From Nocardia vinacea (GTDB lineage: Bacteria; Actinomycetota; Actinomycetes; Mycobacteriales; Mycobacteriaceae), in assembly GCF_035920345.1 (NCBI RefSeq), contig NZ_CP109149.1:3658001-3722000 (forward strand): DNA of 64,000 bases. Direction: 5' to 3'. The notes beneath the pieces were generated by a model that was not told the DNA's origin, searched no databases, and saw nothing but the letters and a program-made list of their open reading frames with translations. The translations under genes and the position numbers were made by a program. This document shows, piece after piece, positions 27,103-35,546 of this stretch (its first letter is position 1; every line of letters begins with the position of its first letter).

Positions 27103-28071
27103 CTAGCCTCGGCGGTGGGCTGCCCAGTCATGTCGGCGTCCCTCATGAATCTGTGGAGCAGGTGGTCCCGCGACTACCACATTGCGGATCGAGCCCAGAA
27201 CGTCGACTGTCATTTCCACGACGTCTCCGGGCTGAAGCGGCGACGGGTCGCGTTCCCCCGATCGTCCCCAAATTTCGCCAAGGCACCCGCCGTTACCAAC
27301 CGTGCCGGACCCAAGGACATCGCCCGACCTGACCCATGTGCCCCGCGAGGCCTGCGCCACAAGCTCATCAAATGTCCAGCTCATGTTCCGTAGGTTGTCA
27401 CGGCCAATCACTGTCCCGTTTAGTGAGACTGTGGCTTCGAGATCGAGGAAGCCGTCCGACGTTCGGAACTCGTCGATTTCGTCGGCGGTGACGAGGAAGG
27501 GCCCGAGGGTGGTGGCAAAGTCTTTCGCCTTTGTCGGACCGAGGCCAACTTTCATCTCGCGTGTCTGGATGTCGCGAGCGGACCAGTCGTTGAAGATTGT
27601 GTAGCCGAAAATATGGCTTCTCGCGTCATGAGGAGCGACCGACGAGCCATCCCCCGAGATGACGGCGGCAACCTCCAACTCATAATCGAGCACGTCGCAG
27701 CCGGGGGGGACGGCAACATCGTCGTAAGCCCCGATCATTGCGTATGGGTTGCTGAAGTAGAAGACCGGCGCCTCGTACCACTCTGGGATGACCCCGCCTT
27801 CGCCCGTCACCAGCCGGGAGACGCCGTCAATATGTTCCGCGAACGCAGCAAAGTCCCGCACCGTCGGCGGATTGAGAGGCGGCAGCAGCCGCGCGGCTTC
27901 GAACGTGATGGGAGAGGAGCGCAACGCTGCTGTCCCAGCCTCGAGTGCTGCAGGTAGGCCCTGGCGGACGATTTCCAAGATGGGCCGCTGATCGGCGAAC
28001 GCATGGAGACCGTCCGGGCCAGCGACTCCGGTCGTGACGGTGCCATCAATTTCCCACGTGGCGAATCGCAT
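27103..28071 (-). CDS. Fumarylacetoacetate hydrolase (FAHD) family protein, module 2 copy
   Basis: The 322-residue protein is collinear with the module 1 FAHD protein over its whole length, starting MRFATWEIDGTVTTGVAG and carrying YELEVAAVISGDG, FGYTIFNDWSARDIQ and GSGTVGNGGCLGEIWG. The metal-binding acidic residues are kept. It ends the module 2 operon, 93 nt after the shortened cyclase gene. It is expected to act on the same class of acylpyruvate-like product as its paralogue. Confidence 0.88.
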   Translation of the reverse strand: MRFATWEIDGTVTTGVAGPDGLHAFADQRPILEIVRQGLPAALEAGTAALRSSPITFEAARLLPPLNPPTVRDFAAFAEHIDGVSRLVTGEGGVIPEWYEAPVFYFSNPYAMIGAYDDVAVPPGCDVLDYELEVAAVISGDGSSVAPHDARSHIFGYTIFNDWSARDIQTREMKVGLGPTKAKDFATTLGPFLVTADEIDEFRTSDGFLDLEATVSLNGTVIGRDNLRNMSWTFDELVAQASRGTWVRSGDVLGSGTVGNGGCLGEIWGRSGERDPSPLQPGDVVEMTVDVLGSIRNVVVAGPPAPQIHEGRRHDWAAHRRG

Positions 28072-28164
28072 GGAACGGACTCTTCTCCCTAGCTGTGTGA
28101 CGCGTGAATACGAATGTCGGCTACTTGATCGCGACCGGGTTGACCGGTGCCCCGACGGCTGCCG

Positions 28165-29109
28165 TCACAGGAAGGGGGCCGCCGTCAGGAAGAACTCGTA
28201 AATCCCGTCCGCGGCGCAGTCCTCAGCCAACTTGTCGAAGTCCCACATCTCGCCGATGAACAGTCCCATGTGTGGGATGACGACCTGGTGCAGGGGCTGG
28301 AAGGCATCGGGAAACTCGTTCGGCCGCACTTCGAACCCCCAGGTGTCAGTCGCGACGCCGGCGATTTCGCGACCATGGAGCCACTCGGCTGTCGTAAAGG
28401 ACAGCCCCGGCGCGGCGCCGCCGGCGTAGGTTCCCCAACCATCCCGACGGGCACGGGACAGTTGCCCTGTCCGGACGAGCATGATGTCGCCTCGACCGAC
28501 CGCCGATCTCTCCCCTTGAAGATCGATCGTCCGCTCGAGGTCATCTACCGTTATGGCATAACCGTCGGTGAGTTCGCCATCCGAACCTATTGCACGCCCG
28601 ACGTCCAAGAGCACCCCGCGCCCAGCGATGCGATCGGCGACGGTCTCGATACCCGTCACCAGATCCCCGTCGCTAGTGACGACCTGGGACGCGCGACGTC
28701 CGTTGTACGCCTCGCCATGATCGAAGACGTGCCCCAAGCCATCCCACTGCGTCGACGCTTGAAGCGGGGTGACGATATAGTCATCCGCTCCACCCCAACC
28801 ATGTGGCAACCCCTGCGCGCCAAACTCTGCATCCAGACCTGTCGCCAACATGGTATGTACCGGGTTGTTGCGTTGACGCCACCCCGTTTGGGGACCGTCG
28901 CTGTTGAAGCCCTGTGCGAGAGAGAACGCCGCGCCCCGGCGGACGAGCCCGGCTCCCTCGCGCCGCTTGTCGTCGTTCAGGAAATTCATCGTTCCGAGGA
29001 CATCTTCAGCGCCCCAACGACCCCGATTTGAAACCCGCGACGCCATTTCGGCAATTGCGACTTCCACGTCAGAGTTGAGGCTTGAGTTGGAGCTGTCTAC
29101 CTGCGACAT
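28165..29109 (-). CDS. Cyclase-family hydrolase, module 2 copy, C-terminally frameshifted
   Basis: The protein matches the module 1 cyclase from EDVLGTMNFLNDDKRREGAG to GIYEFFLTAAP, including the ASTQWDGLGHVFDHG core, RGDIMLVRTGQLSRARRDGW and IPHMGLFIGEMWDFDK. The reading frame then ends early, at FL-stop (28165). In the next frame the homologous tail PVTAAVGAPVNPVAIK continues to a stop at 28121-28123. Adding one G to the run of five G at 28174-28178 would restore the full length, so one base has been lost there, either in nature or in sequencing. Only about 18 residues at the tail are affected and the catalytic core is intact. Confidence 0.83.
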   Translation of the reverse strand: MSQVDSSNSSLNSDVEVAIAEMASRVSNRGRWGAEDVLGTMNFLNDDKRREGAGLVRRGAAFSLAQGFNSDGPQTGWRQRNNPVHTMLATGLDAEFGAQGLPHGWGGADDYIVTPLQASTQWDGLGHVFDHGEAYNGRRASQVVTSDGDLVTGIETVADRIAGRGVLLDVGRAIGSDGELTDGYAITVDDLERTIDLQGERSAVGRGDIMLVRTGQLSRARRDGWGTYAGGAAPGLSFTTAEWLHGREIAGVATDTWGFEVRPNEFPDAFQPLHQVVIPHMGLFIGEMWDFDKLAEDCAADGIYEFFLTAAPFL

Positions 29110-29161
29110 GAGTCCGTCCTGAAAAGTAGTGTCAAGCGCTGCGCCATCTGCGGCAAGGCCG

Positions 29162-30361
29162 TCAACCGGCGACCTCGGCAGAGAGCGCGGCTGACGTGTG
29201 GGTTGAGTCTGTGGCCGCGAACGTGTCGCTCACCCAGTCCGCGATGTAGGTGCACATGGCGGGAAGGTGGTCGAGGCCGATGTGCTCGGCGCCACCCTCC
29301 TCGCGGGTGAAGATCCGTAGATCGCGAGACGGTGCGTTCACGGCCTGATCGTATGAGCGATGCGCATATGCGACCGGGATCTGTCGGTCGTTCTCGCCAT
29401 GGACGATGAGGAAGGGGACGGTGATCTCCGAGACCACGCCATCCAGATGGATCGAGTCGGCGAAAGCGATGAACTCGTCGAGGTCGTCGTACCCCCACAC
29501 CCACTTGACGTGATCCCAGTAGTGGGGGACGGGGTTTTCGCCTTCTCGCTCGAGCCTGCGACGCTGGACCGCGCCCCAGTTGTGGTTGGCACCCCATGCC
29601 ACGCACAGCGAAAAGCGCTTCTCGAAGGCGGCGACCCGCGGGGCGTAGTACCCCCCGAGAGACCAGCCAACGACCCCCATCTTGGCGGGGTCCACGTCCT
29701 TACGTGTTTCCAGCCAGTCGACTACCCACTTGCCCCACGTCTCGGATTCCCGCACCGCGACGAGGCCCTGCAGTCGTAGGGCCTCGCCCGTTCCGGGCTG
29801 GTCGAGCATCAGGCAGGAGATGCCGCGTGCCGCCAGCTCAGACCAGAAGCCGGACGAGTACATGAGCTCTTTGGTGGAATCCAGGCCGTTGAGGAGCACG
29901 ATGACGGGGGCGGGGCCGTTCTGACTTTCCGGGGCCGCGGAGAAGTACGCGGGGAGCGTGGTCTCGCCGAACGGGATGGCCACCCTGGACACGTTGTAGT
30001 CGCGCAGGTCAAACGCCTTTTGCGTGAGATCGAGCACACGCTGGTAGGTAGTCAGACGATCGGGGTGACCGGCGGGGAGCATGCGCTCGGCCGTGGACAA
30101 ATAGTTGGATGCGCGCGCATACATTCCCCCGGCTGAGAGAGAATGCCCATCCCGCTCGGCCTGCTCGGCCTGGCCCGCCACGGAGTCGGTGAGGTCGGTC
30201 CACGCGCGCAAGAACTGGTCGGTGCCGGCATCACTGCCGCCTTTCGCCGCCTCGAGCAGCGGTCGACACGCGCGGTCCACCTCATCGATCTGACCGCCCG
30301 CGTTGAGCGCGCCGACCACAGCAAGATTCCAGACATAATTGCCCGGGAAGTACTCAAACAT
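29162..30361 (-). CDS. DUF1100-type alpha/beta hydrolase, module 2 copy
   Basis: The 399-residue product begins MFEYFPGNYVWNLAVVGALN, almost identical to its module 1 paralogue, and keeps the nucleophile elbow VVGWSLGGYYAP, acid loop HGENDRQIP and EHIGLDHLP histidine. The N-terminal helical lid is also kept. It is 52 nt upstream of the cyclase gene. With a VOC extradiol dioxygenase gene in the same operon, it is the best candidate for the C-C hydrolase of the ring-cleavage product. This would be an unusual use of the pseudooxynicotine-hydrolase-like family. Confidence 0.86.
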   Translation of the reverse strand: MFEYFPGNYVWNLAVVGALNAGGQIDEVDRACRPLLEAAKGGSDAGTDQFLRAWTDLTDSVAGQAEQAERDGHSLSAGGMYARASNYLSTAERMLPAGHPDRLTTYQRVLDLTQKAFDLRDYNVSRVAIPFGETTLPAYFSAAPESQNGPAPVIVLLNGLDSTKELMYSSGFWSELAARGISCLMLDQPGTGEALRLQGLVAVRESETWGKWVVDWLETRKDVDPAKMGVVGWSLGGYYAPRVAAFEKRFSLCVAWGANHNWGAVQRRRLEREGENPVPHYWDHVKWVWGYDDLDEFIAFADSIHLDGVVSEITVPFLIVHGENDRQIPVAYAHRSYDQAVNAPSRDLRIFTREEGGAEHIGLDHLPAMCTYIADWVSDTFAATDSTHTSAALSAEVAG

Positions 30362-30388
30362 CGACTGTTCCTATCTTGGTCCGGTAAC

Positions 30389-31234
30389 TCAGGCCTTGGG
30401 CATCCGCTTGATCAGGTCGCCCATGCTTATCAACGCACGATTGAGGGCTCCCTGATCGGCGATGACGGTCTGACCTGTCATGATCTGGTTCTGCCGTGAG
30501 GCGAGGAACGCGTAGAGGGGGCCATACTCCTCGGGGTCGGGCAAGTGCTGCATGGGGGCCAGCCACTCGAACTGCTCGCGGAAAACGTCGGCGGAATCTG
30601 ACTGTTTCGAGTCTTGAAGGTGGAGCGTCTCCGGACCTCGGAGTTCGCTCTTGCCGATTCCTGTCGGCGCTACTGCGTTCACCCTGATCTCGGGCGCGAA
30701 TTCGAAGGAAAGTTGATTGACCAGGCTCGTCACGGCGCCCTTGCTCGCGGTGTAGACGATGCCGCCTCCGTCAGCTGCATATGCCGCCTGCGACGCGGTG
30801 AGCACGATCGCTCCGCGATCGGCTCGTAGGAGTTCGAGGAATACCTTTGCGGTGAGCATGTAGCCCTTGACGTTCACGCCAAAGACCTCGTCGAAAAGCG
30901 CGTCAATATGCTCAGCCGTCATATCCTCGACACGGACGACTCCATCGGAGATGCCCTGCGTTCCTACCACTGCGGACAAGCGGCCGAACCGCTCGACGAT
31001 GACATCACGGCAGTGCTGCAAATCCGCAACGCTGCGAACGTCCCCAACGACCGCGAGAACTCGATCACCGAACTCCGCTTGAAGGGCCTTCACCTTATTC
31101 ACGTCGTACTCGAGGACGATCACCTGCGCGCCGATATCGGTGAAGTAGCGGGTAAGGCCCAGCCCTAACCCCGATCCCCCTCCCGTGACAAGTACCACAT
31201 GGTCATCGAGTGTGACCGGCTGACCAACGTTCAT
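30389..31234 (-). CDS. Short-chain dehydrogenase, cis-dihydrodiol dehydrogenase-like, module 2
   Basis: The 281-residue SDR carries TGGGSGLGLGLTRYF, DVRSVADLQ, FGVNVKGYML, TASQAAYA with the catalytic Ser, and YTASKGAVTSLVNQL with the YxxxK pair. It is collinear with the module 1 SDR to the very end (GALNRALISM). The start at 31234 overlaps the stop of the beta-subunit gene (ATGA). Its job is expected to be NAD+-dependent re-aromatisation of the cis-dihydrodiol made by the dioxygenase encoded upstream. Confidence 0.88.
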   Translation of the reverse strand: MNVGQPVTLDDHVVLVTGGGSGLGLGLTRYFTDIGAQVIVLEYDVNKVKALQAEFGDRVLAVVGDVRSVADLQHCRDVIVERFGRLSAVVGTQGISDGVVRVEDMTAEHIDALFDEVFGVNVKGYMLTAKVFLELLRADRGAIVLTASQAAYAADGGGIVYTASKGAVTSLVNQLSFEFAPEIRVNAVAPTGIGKSELRGPETLHLQDSKQSDSADVFREQFEWLAPMQHLPDPEEYGPLYAFLASRQNQIMTGQTVIADQGALNRALISMGDLIKRMPKA

Positions 31235-31758
31235 AGGAACAGGCCGAGATTGGGGGTAGCAAGGCTGACCTCAGTCAGGATGATCTCCCGGCTCAACAGC
31301 CGCAACCCCTCGGCCGTGGACCGGAGAGTGTCATAGCGCCTGTAGGGCAGGAGATCGAAGTGCGGATCGATGCCGCGCTGTCGGTAGAGCAGCACCGCGC
31401 TGCGTACGGCTACCACGTCGGGGCGATCGGTTTCTTCTATATCGATGGACCCGACCATCCGCATGGTACGAGACGGGGGAACTTCCGAATACGCCATACC
31501 AGTCGCGAGCCGGTCGAGGCGTATGCGGACATGAGCCTTGGTCTCTTTGGTGCGGTAGCCCGAGCGGTCGATCTCGTTGGAGCGTGGCTCGGTCGCCTGA
31601 CGTATTGGGATGAAGAGCTCGTACTCATCGTCTAGAGTGCCGTACCACTCCTCCTCCTGACCCTCGTCAAGAAGTCGCGCTTCGCGCGCCAGGAACTGGG
31701 TCACGTTCTCTCTGAGCAGCACGCGGTCTGCGGTGTCGATAGAGCCGGCGGCGTTCAT
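31231..31758 (-). CDS. Aromatic-ring-hydroxylating dioxygenase beta subunit, module 2
   Basis: The gene encodes 175 residues with FLAREARLLDEGQEEEWYGT, IPIRQATEPRSNEIDRSGY, PPSRTMRMVGSI and the same REIILTEVSLATPNLGLFL ending as module 1. The N-terminus is about nine residues shorter than in module 1. The ATG at 31758 overlaps the alpha-subunit stop and its own stop overlaps the SDR start, so alpha, beta and SDR are translationally coupled. Confidence 0.9.
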   Translation of the reverse strand: MNAAGSIDTADRVLLRENVTQFLAREARLLDEGQEEEWYGTLDDEYELFIPIRQATEPRSNEIDRSGYRTKETKAHVRIRLDRLATGMAYSEVPPSRTMRMVGSIDIEETDRPDVVAVRSAVLLYRQRGIDPHFDLLPYRRYDTLRSTAEGLRLLSREIILTEVSLATPNLGLFL

Positions 31759-33146
31759 TGCCCCTCCTTACGAGCCGGGTTCAGCTGGCCGTCGATGCCG
31801 TCTCGCATGACATTGGCCCACTGCCTGTAGAAGTGCAGCTGGTTCATTTCCCCGAAGCCTGTGTTTCGTTTGATCCCGGGACCGGTCCAGTTCGGGTCGT
31901 TTTCGCGGTCAATCGGGCTGCGCTTGCTCTGATCGAAGTTGAAAGCGAACTGCTCCCGCTTCATCCACGGGCTCTTGGCGGCGCGCGGAGCTCCTTCCCA
32001 GGCGACGGTGTCGTCAGTCTCGAAGATGCCCGCGGAGCCAAAAGTGAACTGCCCCAGTTGTTGGGCTGCCTCCACTTCCTCCGGTGTCTGGAAGTCCCAC
32101 ACGAACTGCCAGTTCCAAATCTCGAGGACCCCGGGAGCGACGGGTTGCCATTGCCGGAAGCTCGTGAGGATCGTCGGAGGTGTCCCCGGGGGTATCGCCG
32201 CGGCGATCCGGATGAAGCTCAGGTTCGGGAAGATCGTTCCCGTTGCCGGCGGCTCGTGGTTCAGGACGAACATCTGTGTCTCGTCCATCTCCGACAGGTC
32301 GAACTTCTCAGTGATTTCTGGCGGGTATCCCCACAAGACGTATCCGGGGTGGATCACCTTCGTCCAGGTATGGCCGTTGAAGGCGTGCCCGTTGTCCATC
32401 TCGTAGGTAACGGAGATGGCGGTGTTCGCCTGAAAGCCCTGCGCCAGCCCGATCTCCTCTACACTCCAGTGCAGCGAATCGATGTGGTAGGTGTCGCCGG
32501 CGAAGTTCTCAGCAGCGGTCTTCCAATCGGCCTTCACCTGATAGCGCTCCGGGGGCCCAGCCACACGCAGACCCTTGGGGTGCAGACCTACCACCAGATC
32601 GAACATCCAGCCCGCTCCACCGAGATACTCATCGAGGCTGGGACCATCGGCAGCGAGTGACGCAAAGATGAAGCCGTGCCGGGACTCGACGCGGGGAGCC
32701 TTGAAAAGACCGAACTTCTTCGGGTCCATCCGCTCACCGTAGGCATCCTGCACGTGGGGCGTGCCTACGAGGTCACCGTTATTGGAGTAGGTCCACCCGT
32801 GGTACGGGCACTTGAAGAATCGCGAATTGCCGGCGTCGGTCTGGCAGACCTGAGTCCCGCGGTGCCGGCAATAGTTGGAGAGCACGTTGATGTCTCCGCC
32901 ACCGCCTCTGGTGACGATAACCGGGTCAATTCCGATGCGGCGCTGAACGAAGTCGCCCTTATTCGGAATCTCGCTCTCATGCGCGACGAACACCCAGCAG
33001 CTGCCGAAGATGTTGTCCATCTCGCGTTGGAAGATCCCCAGATCGTTATAGATCTCAACCGGGATGGCGCCCTCCTCGATCGATGATGTGACTCGCTCGA
33101 TCAGTTCGTCTGTGGGTATGGACGGTTGTTTGTCGATCAGTGTCAT
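31755..33146 (-). CDS. Aromatic-ring-hydroxylating dioxygenase alpha subunit, module 2
   Basis: The ATG at 33146 overlaps the upstream amidohydrolase stop (ATGA) and is preferred over a GTG six nt earlier; the product has 463 residues. It shows CRHRGTQVCQTDAGNSRF and CPYHGWTYSNNGDLVG for the Rieske centre, and AGDTYHIDSLHW for the mononuclear iron. It is clearly a paralogue of the module 1 alpha subunit but differs in the middle of the catalytic domain (about residues 215-300), where substrate pockets lie, so a different aromatic substrate is likely. The operon has no ferredoxin gene; the pair at 36649-38069 is the probable donor. Confidence 0.92.
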   Translation of the reverse strand: MTLIDKQPSIPTDELIERVTSSIEEGAIPVEIYNDLGIFQREMDNIFGSCWVFVAHESEIPNKGDFVQRRIGIDPVIVTRGGGGDINVLSNYCRHRGTQVCQTDAGNSRFFKCPYHGWTYSNNGDLVGTPHVQDAYGERMDPKKFGLFKAPRVESRHGFIFASLAADGPSLDEYLGGAGWMFDLVVGLHPKGLRVAGPPERYQVKADWKTAAENFAGDTYHIDSLHWSVEEIGLAQGFQANTAISVTYEMDNGHAFNGHTWTKVIHPGYVLWGYPPEITEKFDLSEMDETQMFVLNHEPPATGTIFPNLSFIRIAAAIPPGTPPTILTSFRQWQPVAPGVLEIWNWQFVWDFQTPEEVEAAQQLGQFTFGSAGIFETDDTVAWEGAPRAAKSPWMKREQFAFNFDQSKRSPIDRENDPNWTGPGIKRNTGFGEMNQLHFYRQWANVMRDGIDGQLNPARKEGQ

Positions 33147-34165
33147 TGCCACTCCGTTGTGTCACTGATGGTGCTCGGGATTCGCTTTAGGTGTCGTGCG
33201 GGCTTATATGGCGTCATTCGAAACAGTCGGCGAGCGTTGGCATCGAGGAGCTCGGCCATATTCGCGACCTCGGACGTCGAGCTGCTGTCCCATCCGCCGA
33301 AGTTCGACCCGTAGACGAGGTGATCGACGTTGGCGACCTCCAGCAGAAGATCGAGCGTATGTGGCGAATGCACGTGCGTGTCGAACCACAATCGGCTCAA
33401 ACCTTCACGGGCCTGTTCCGCTGAGATGGGAGCGCCAGGAAGACGGAGCGAGTCAAAGATCCGACCCGCGATCGCGGGAAATGCACCACCGCCGTGAGGG
33501 ATCAGCACGTCCAGCTTGGGGTGTCTGTCGAGCACTCCGCCGAGAATGAGGGAAGTGACCGTCAACGTTTCCTCGATGGGGTACCCGATGGTCACGTTTC
33601 CGAGCCATCGGTTCAGCCGCGAGTCGCCAGGAGGGCCATCCACCCCAGGCACGATCGAGTGGATCAGCAGGGGGACATCCAGTTGTTCGTGCGCCGCGTA
33701 CAGATCGTCCAGCTCCGGGTCGTCAAGATTGACCCGCGCGTTGGATCCGATATACCCGCCGACAAACCCCCGCTTGACGTTGCGGTGCAACTCATCGATC
33801 GCCACCGAAATGTCCTGGGCCGGGAGCGCCGCAAACGCACGAAGCAGACCCGGTGCCTTCCCAACCATTTCAGCTGTGAGATCGTTGGCTTCCCGCAGGA
33901 AGGGCACAGCCACTGCCGCCGGCGCCTCGTGGAAGAGCCAAAGCGGAGAGAGCGACAACACCTGAGTGGTGATGCCCGCGGGCTCAATCGCCGCGACCCG
34001 CGATTCCATGACGGGTGCGAATGAATCATTCGCGCCGATGGCGAACGAGTACCCTCCTGTCACGACCTCGAACTGCCCCGGCGCGAACTCGCGTACGGCC
34101 GGACCATACGGGCCGGCTTTCCCGAGGAGCTCATCAAAAAAGACGTGAGCGTGACTGTCGATCAT
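33143..34165 (-). CDS. Amidohydrolase-superfamily protein, ACMSD/LigY-like, in the module 2 operon
   Basis: The 340-residue TIM-barrel protein starts MIDSHAHVFFDELLG with the HxH metal motif and keeps the later histidines in PLLIHSIVPGVDG and VLIPHGGGAFPAI. The usual barrel-end aspartate (GSD in ACMSD) is Asn here: YGSNFGGWDSSS. Relatives include decarboxylases such as aminocarboxymuconate-semialdehyde decarboxylase and the lignin meta-cleavage hydrolase LigY. It lies between a VOC extradiol gene and the dioxygenase alpha gene, coupled to both by ATGA overlaps. It could decarboxylate or hydrolyse the ring-cleavage product. Which reaction it performs is not decided by the sequence. Confidence 0.83.
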   Translation of the reverse strand: MIDSHAHVFFDELLGKAGPYGPAVREFAPGQFEVVTGGYSFAIGANDSFAPVMESRVAAIEPAGITTQVLSLSPLWLFHEAPAAVAVPFLREANDLTAEMVGKAPGLLRAFAALPAQDISVAIDELHRNVKRGFVGGYIGSNARVNLDDPELDDLYAAHEQLDVPLLIHSIVPGVDGPPGDSRLNRWLGNVTIGYPIEETLTVTSLILGGVLDRHPKLDVLIPHGGGAFPAIAGRIFDSLRLPGAPISAEQAREGLSRLWFDTHVHSPHTLDLLLEVANVDHLVYGSNFGGWDSSSTSEVANMAELLDANARRLFRMTPYKPARHLKRIPSTISDTTEWQ

Positions 34166-35133
34166 TGGATAGCCGAGACTGGGGTCTGTTCAGATTCGCC
34201 GTCTGCCGCGGGATGAAACGGCCGGATCGATGTTTGGGGGGCGAGGGGGCGGAAATGATGTCCCCAGATCTCGTTCTTTGCGCCCGCGGATTTGTTGTAG
34301 TAGCGGACCGTCCAAGAATTCTCGTCTTCGACGACAAGCGAGTCGGCGCCGTACTCGAGATCGAAACCGCTCGGAGTGCGCACATAGAACGACATCTGCT
34401 CATCCCCCGCGTGGCGCCCCATCGTCGAACTGAGCTCGTAGTCGCTCGCTTCGACTAGGTCGTATGCGCGCCCCACGTCGTCGAAGTCGTGCGCCTCGAC
34501 CATGAGATGCTGCAATCCGATAAGGCCGTCCGGCGCGCCGGGCATCTCCCACAAGGCAAGGCTGTGATGGCGTGGATTGAGACGCAAGAATGACATCACG
34601 CCGAATCCGGTGTCGACCACGTCTGTCACCCGGAACCCGAGGATATCCCGGTAGAAGGCATATGCACCTTCGAGCGAGGGGACCACGACCACGATGTGGC
34701 CAGCCCCCTGAGCGCCGGTGATGAAACCGGTAGTCGCCCGCCGACCTCTGAACGTGCGGTCCAAGTACGTCTGGCCCGTGAATACCTCAAGAGGCAATCC
34801 GTAAGGATCGGTGAAGGTCGCCAGCTGCTGGACACTTCGCTCGCGGGCAAGCTCTTCGGAGCCCTCAGCAACAGAAATACCGTGTGAGCGAAGGTGGTCG
34901 ACGAACGAGCGGAGTTCCTGCTGGTCTCGAATCTCCCATCCGATGTAGGCGATGCGATCATCTGGACCTGGATGCAGCTGCAGGCGGTACGCACGGTCAT
35001 CCCAGCGAATACGGAGCGAGCCGTCCACCTGCGGAGAGGTTTCAAATCCGATAATTTCGGACGCCAACGGTTCCCATTCGTCGATCCGGGGAGTCTGGAA
35101 TCCGACATAACCCAGGCTGTGGAGACGTGCCAT
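34162..35133 (-). CDS. Extradiol (VOC) ring-cleavage dioxygenase, module 2
   Basis: The start is the ATG at 35133, coupled to the preceding small gene through TAATG, giving 323 residues. Two VOC domains are seen: LHSLGYVGFQTPRIDEWEPL and GAGHIVVVVPSLEGAYAFY. The Fe ligands are the His of AGHIVVV, the His of LQHLMVE and the Glu of GFDLEYGAD. PRHHSLALWEMP and the spacing resemble 2,3-dihydroxybiphenyl 1,2-dioxygenase and steroid HsaC. It likely cleaves the catechol produced by the module 2 dioxygenase and SDR. The C-terminus runs about 40 residues beyond the catalytic core. Confidence 0.9.
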   Translation of the reverse strand: MARLHSLGYVGFQTPRIDEWEPLASEIIGFETSPQVDGSLRIRWDDRAYRLQLHPGPDDRIAYIGWEIRDQQELRSFVDHLRSHGISVAEGSEELARERSVQQLATFTDPYGLPLEVFTGQTYLDRTFRGRRATTGFITGAQGAGHIVVVVPSLEGAYAFYRDILGFRVTDVVDTGFGVMSFLRLNPRHHSLALWEMPGAPDGLIGLQHLMVEAHDFDDVGRAYDLVEASDYELSSTMGRHAGDEQMSFYVRTPSGFDLEYGADSLVVEDENSWTVRYYNKSAGAKNEIWGHHFRPLAPQTSIRPFHPAADGESEQTPVSAIQ

Positions 35134-35393
35134 TACACCGTTCCGATCGTTCGTGCGCCGTACCAACGGACAGAGCCGTCGTATCCCTCCACAGCGAGCT
35201 CCTCCGCCACTAGGTCCACAAGAACAGCGTGGACAACGGCCTCGGGAAGCTGGAGGCTCGCGGCGATGTCCGAGGCCAAGCCCGGCGCCTCGCTCAGCAT
35301 TACGACCAGGGTCTCGCGTAATGTTCGCTGATCTGACGGGTCTAACGGCGTCGAAGGATCAACGGCCTGTCGTTCAAGGGTTCTGGTCATCAT
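35133..35393 (-). CDS. Small winged-helix-like protein heading the module 2 operon
   Basis: This 86-residue protein has the pattern of a lone winged helix: DQRTLRETLVVMLSEAPGLA (helix 1), SDIAASLQLPEAVVHAVLVD (helices 2 and 3) and ELAVEGYDGSVRWYGA (wing). Two adjacent ATG codons (35393 and 35390) can start it. The stop overlaps the VOC dioxygenase start by one base (TAATG), so it is cotranslated with a catabolic enzyme rather than with a regulator. The function is unknown; it may be a local regulator or an accessory protein. No close family name came to mind. Confidence 0.6.
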   Translation of the reverse strand: MMTRTLERQAVDPSTPLDPSDQRTLRETLVVMLSEAPGLASDIAASLQLPEAVVHAVLVDLVAEELAVEGYDGSVRWYGARTIGTV

Positions 35394-35501
35394 CGACTCT
35401 CTTGCTCAGCGCGGCCGGTTGCTAATCGGCGAGGGGCCACTTCCCGATGACGCTAGGCCGACTCCCGCTTCGCTTCAAACAATGATTTGCGATCGTCATA
35501 T

Positions 35502-35516
35502 ATCAGCTTGGTTGAT
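35502..35516. promoter_or_regulatory. LysR-type (T-N11-A) palindrome, ATCA-N7-TGAT
   Basis: The site ATCAGCTTGGTTGAT lies in the divergent region between the module 2 operon start (35393) and the LysR gene (35547), 30 nt before the LysR ATG. Its T-N11-A core and dyad arms match the standard LysR recognition site, and its position fits autoregulation with activation of the divergent operon. Confidence 0.6.
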
Positions 35517-35546
35517 GTAACAGATTCGCGGCACTACAGTGCATGC

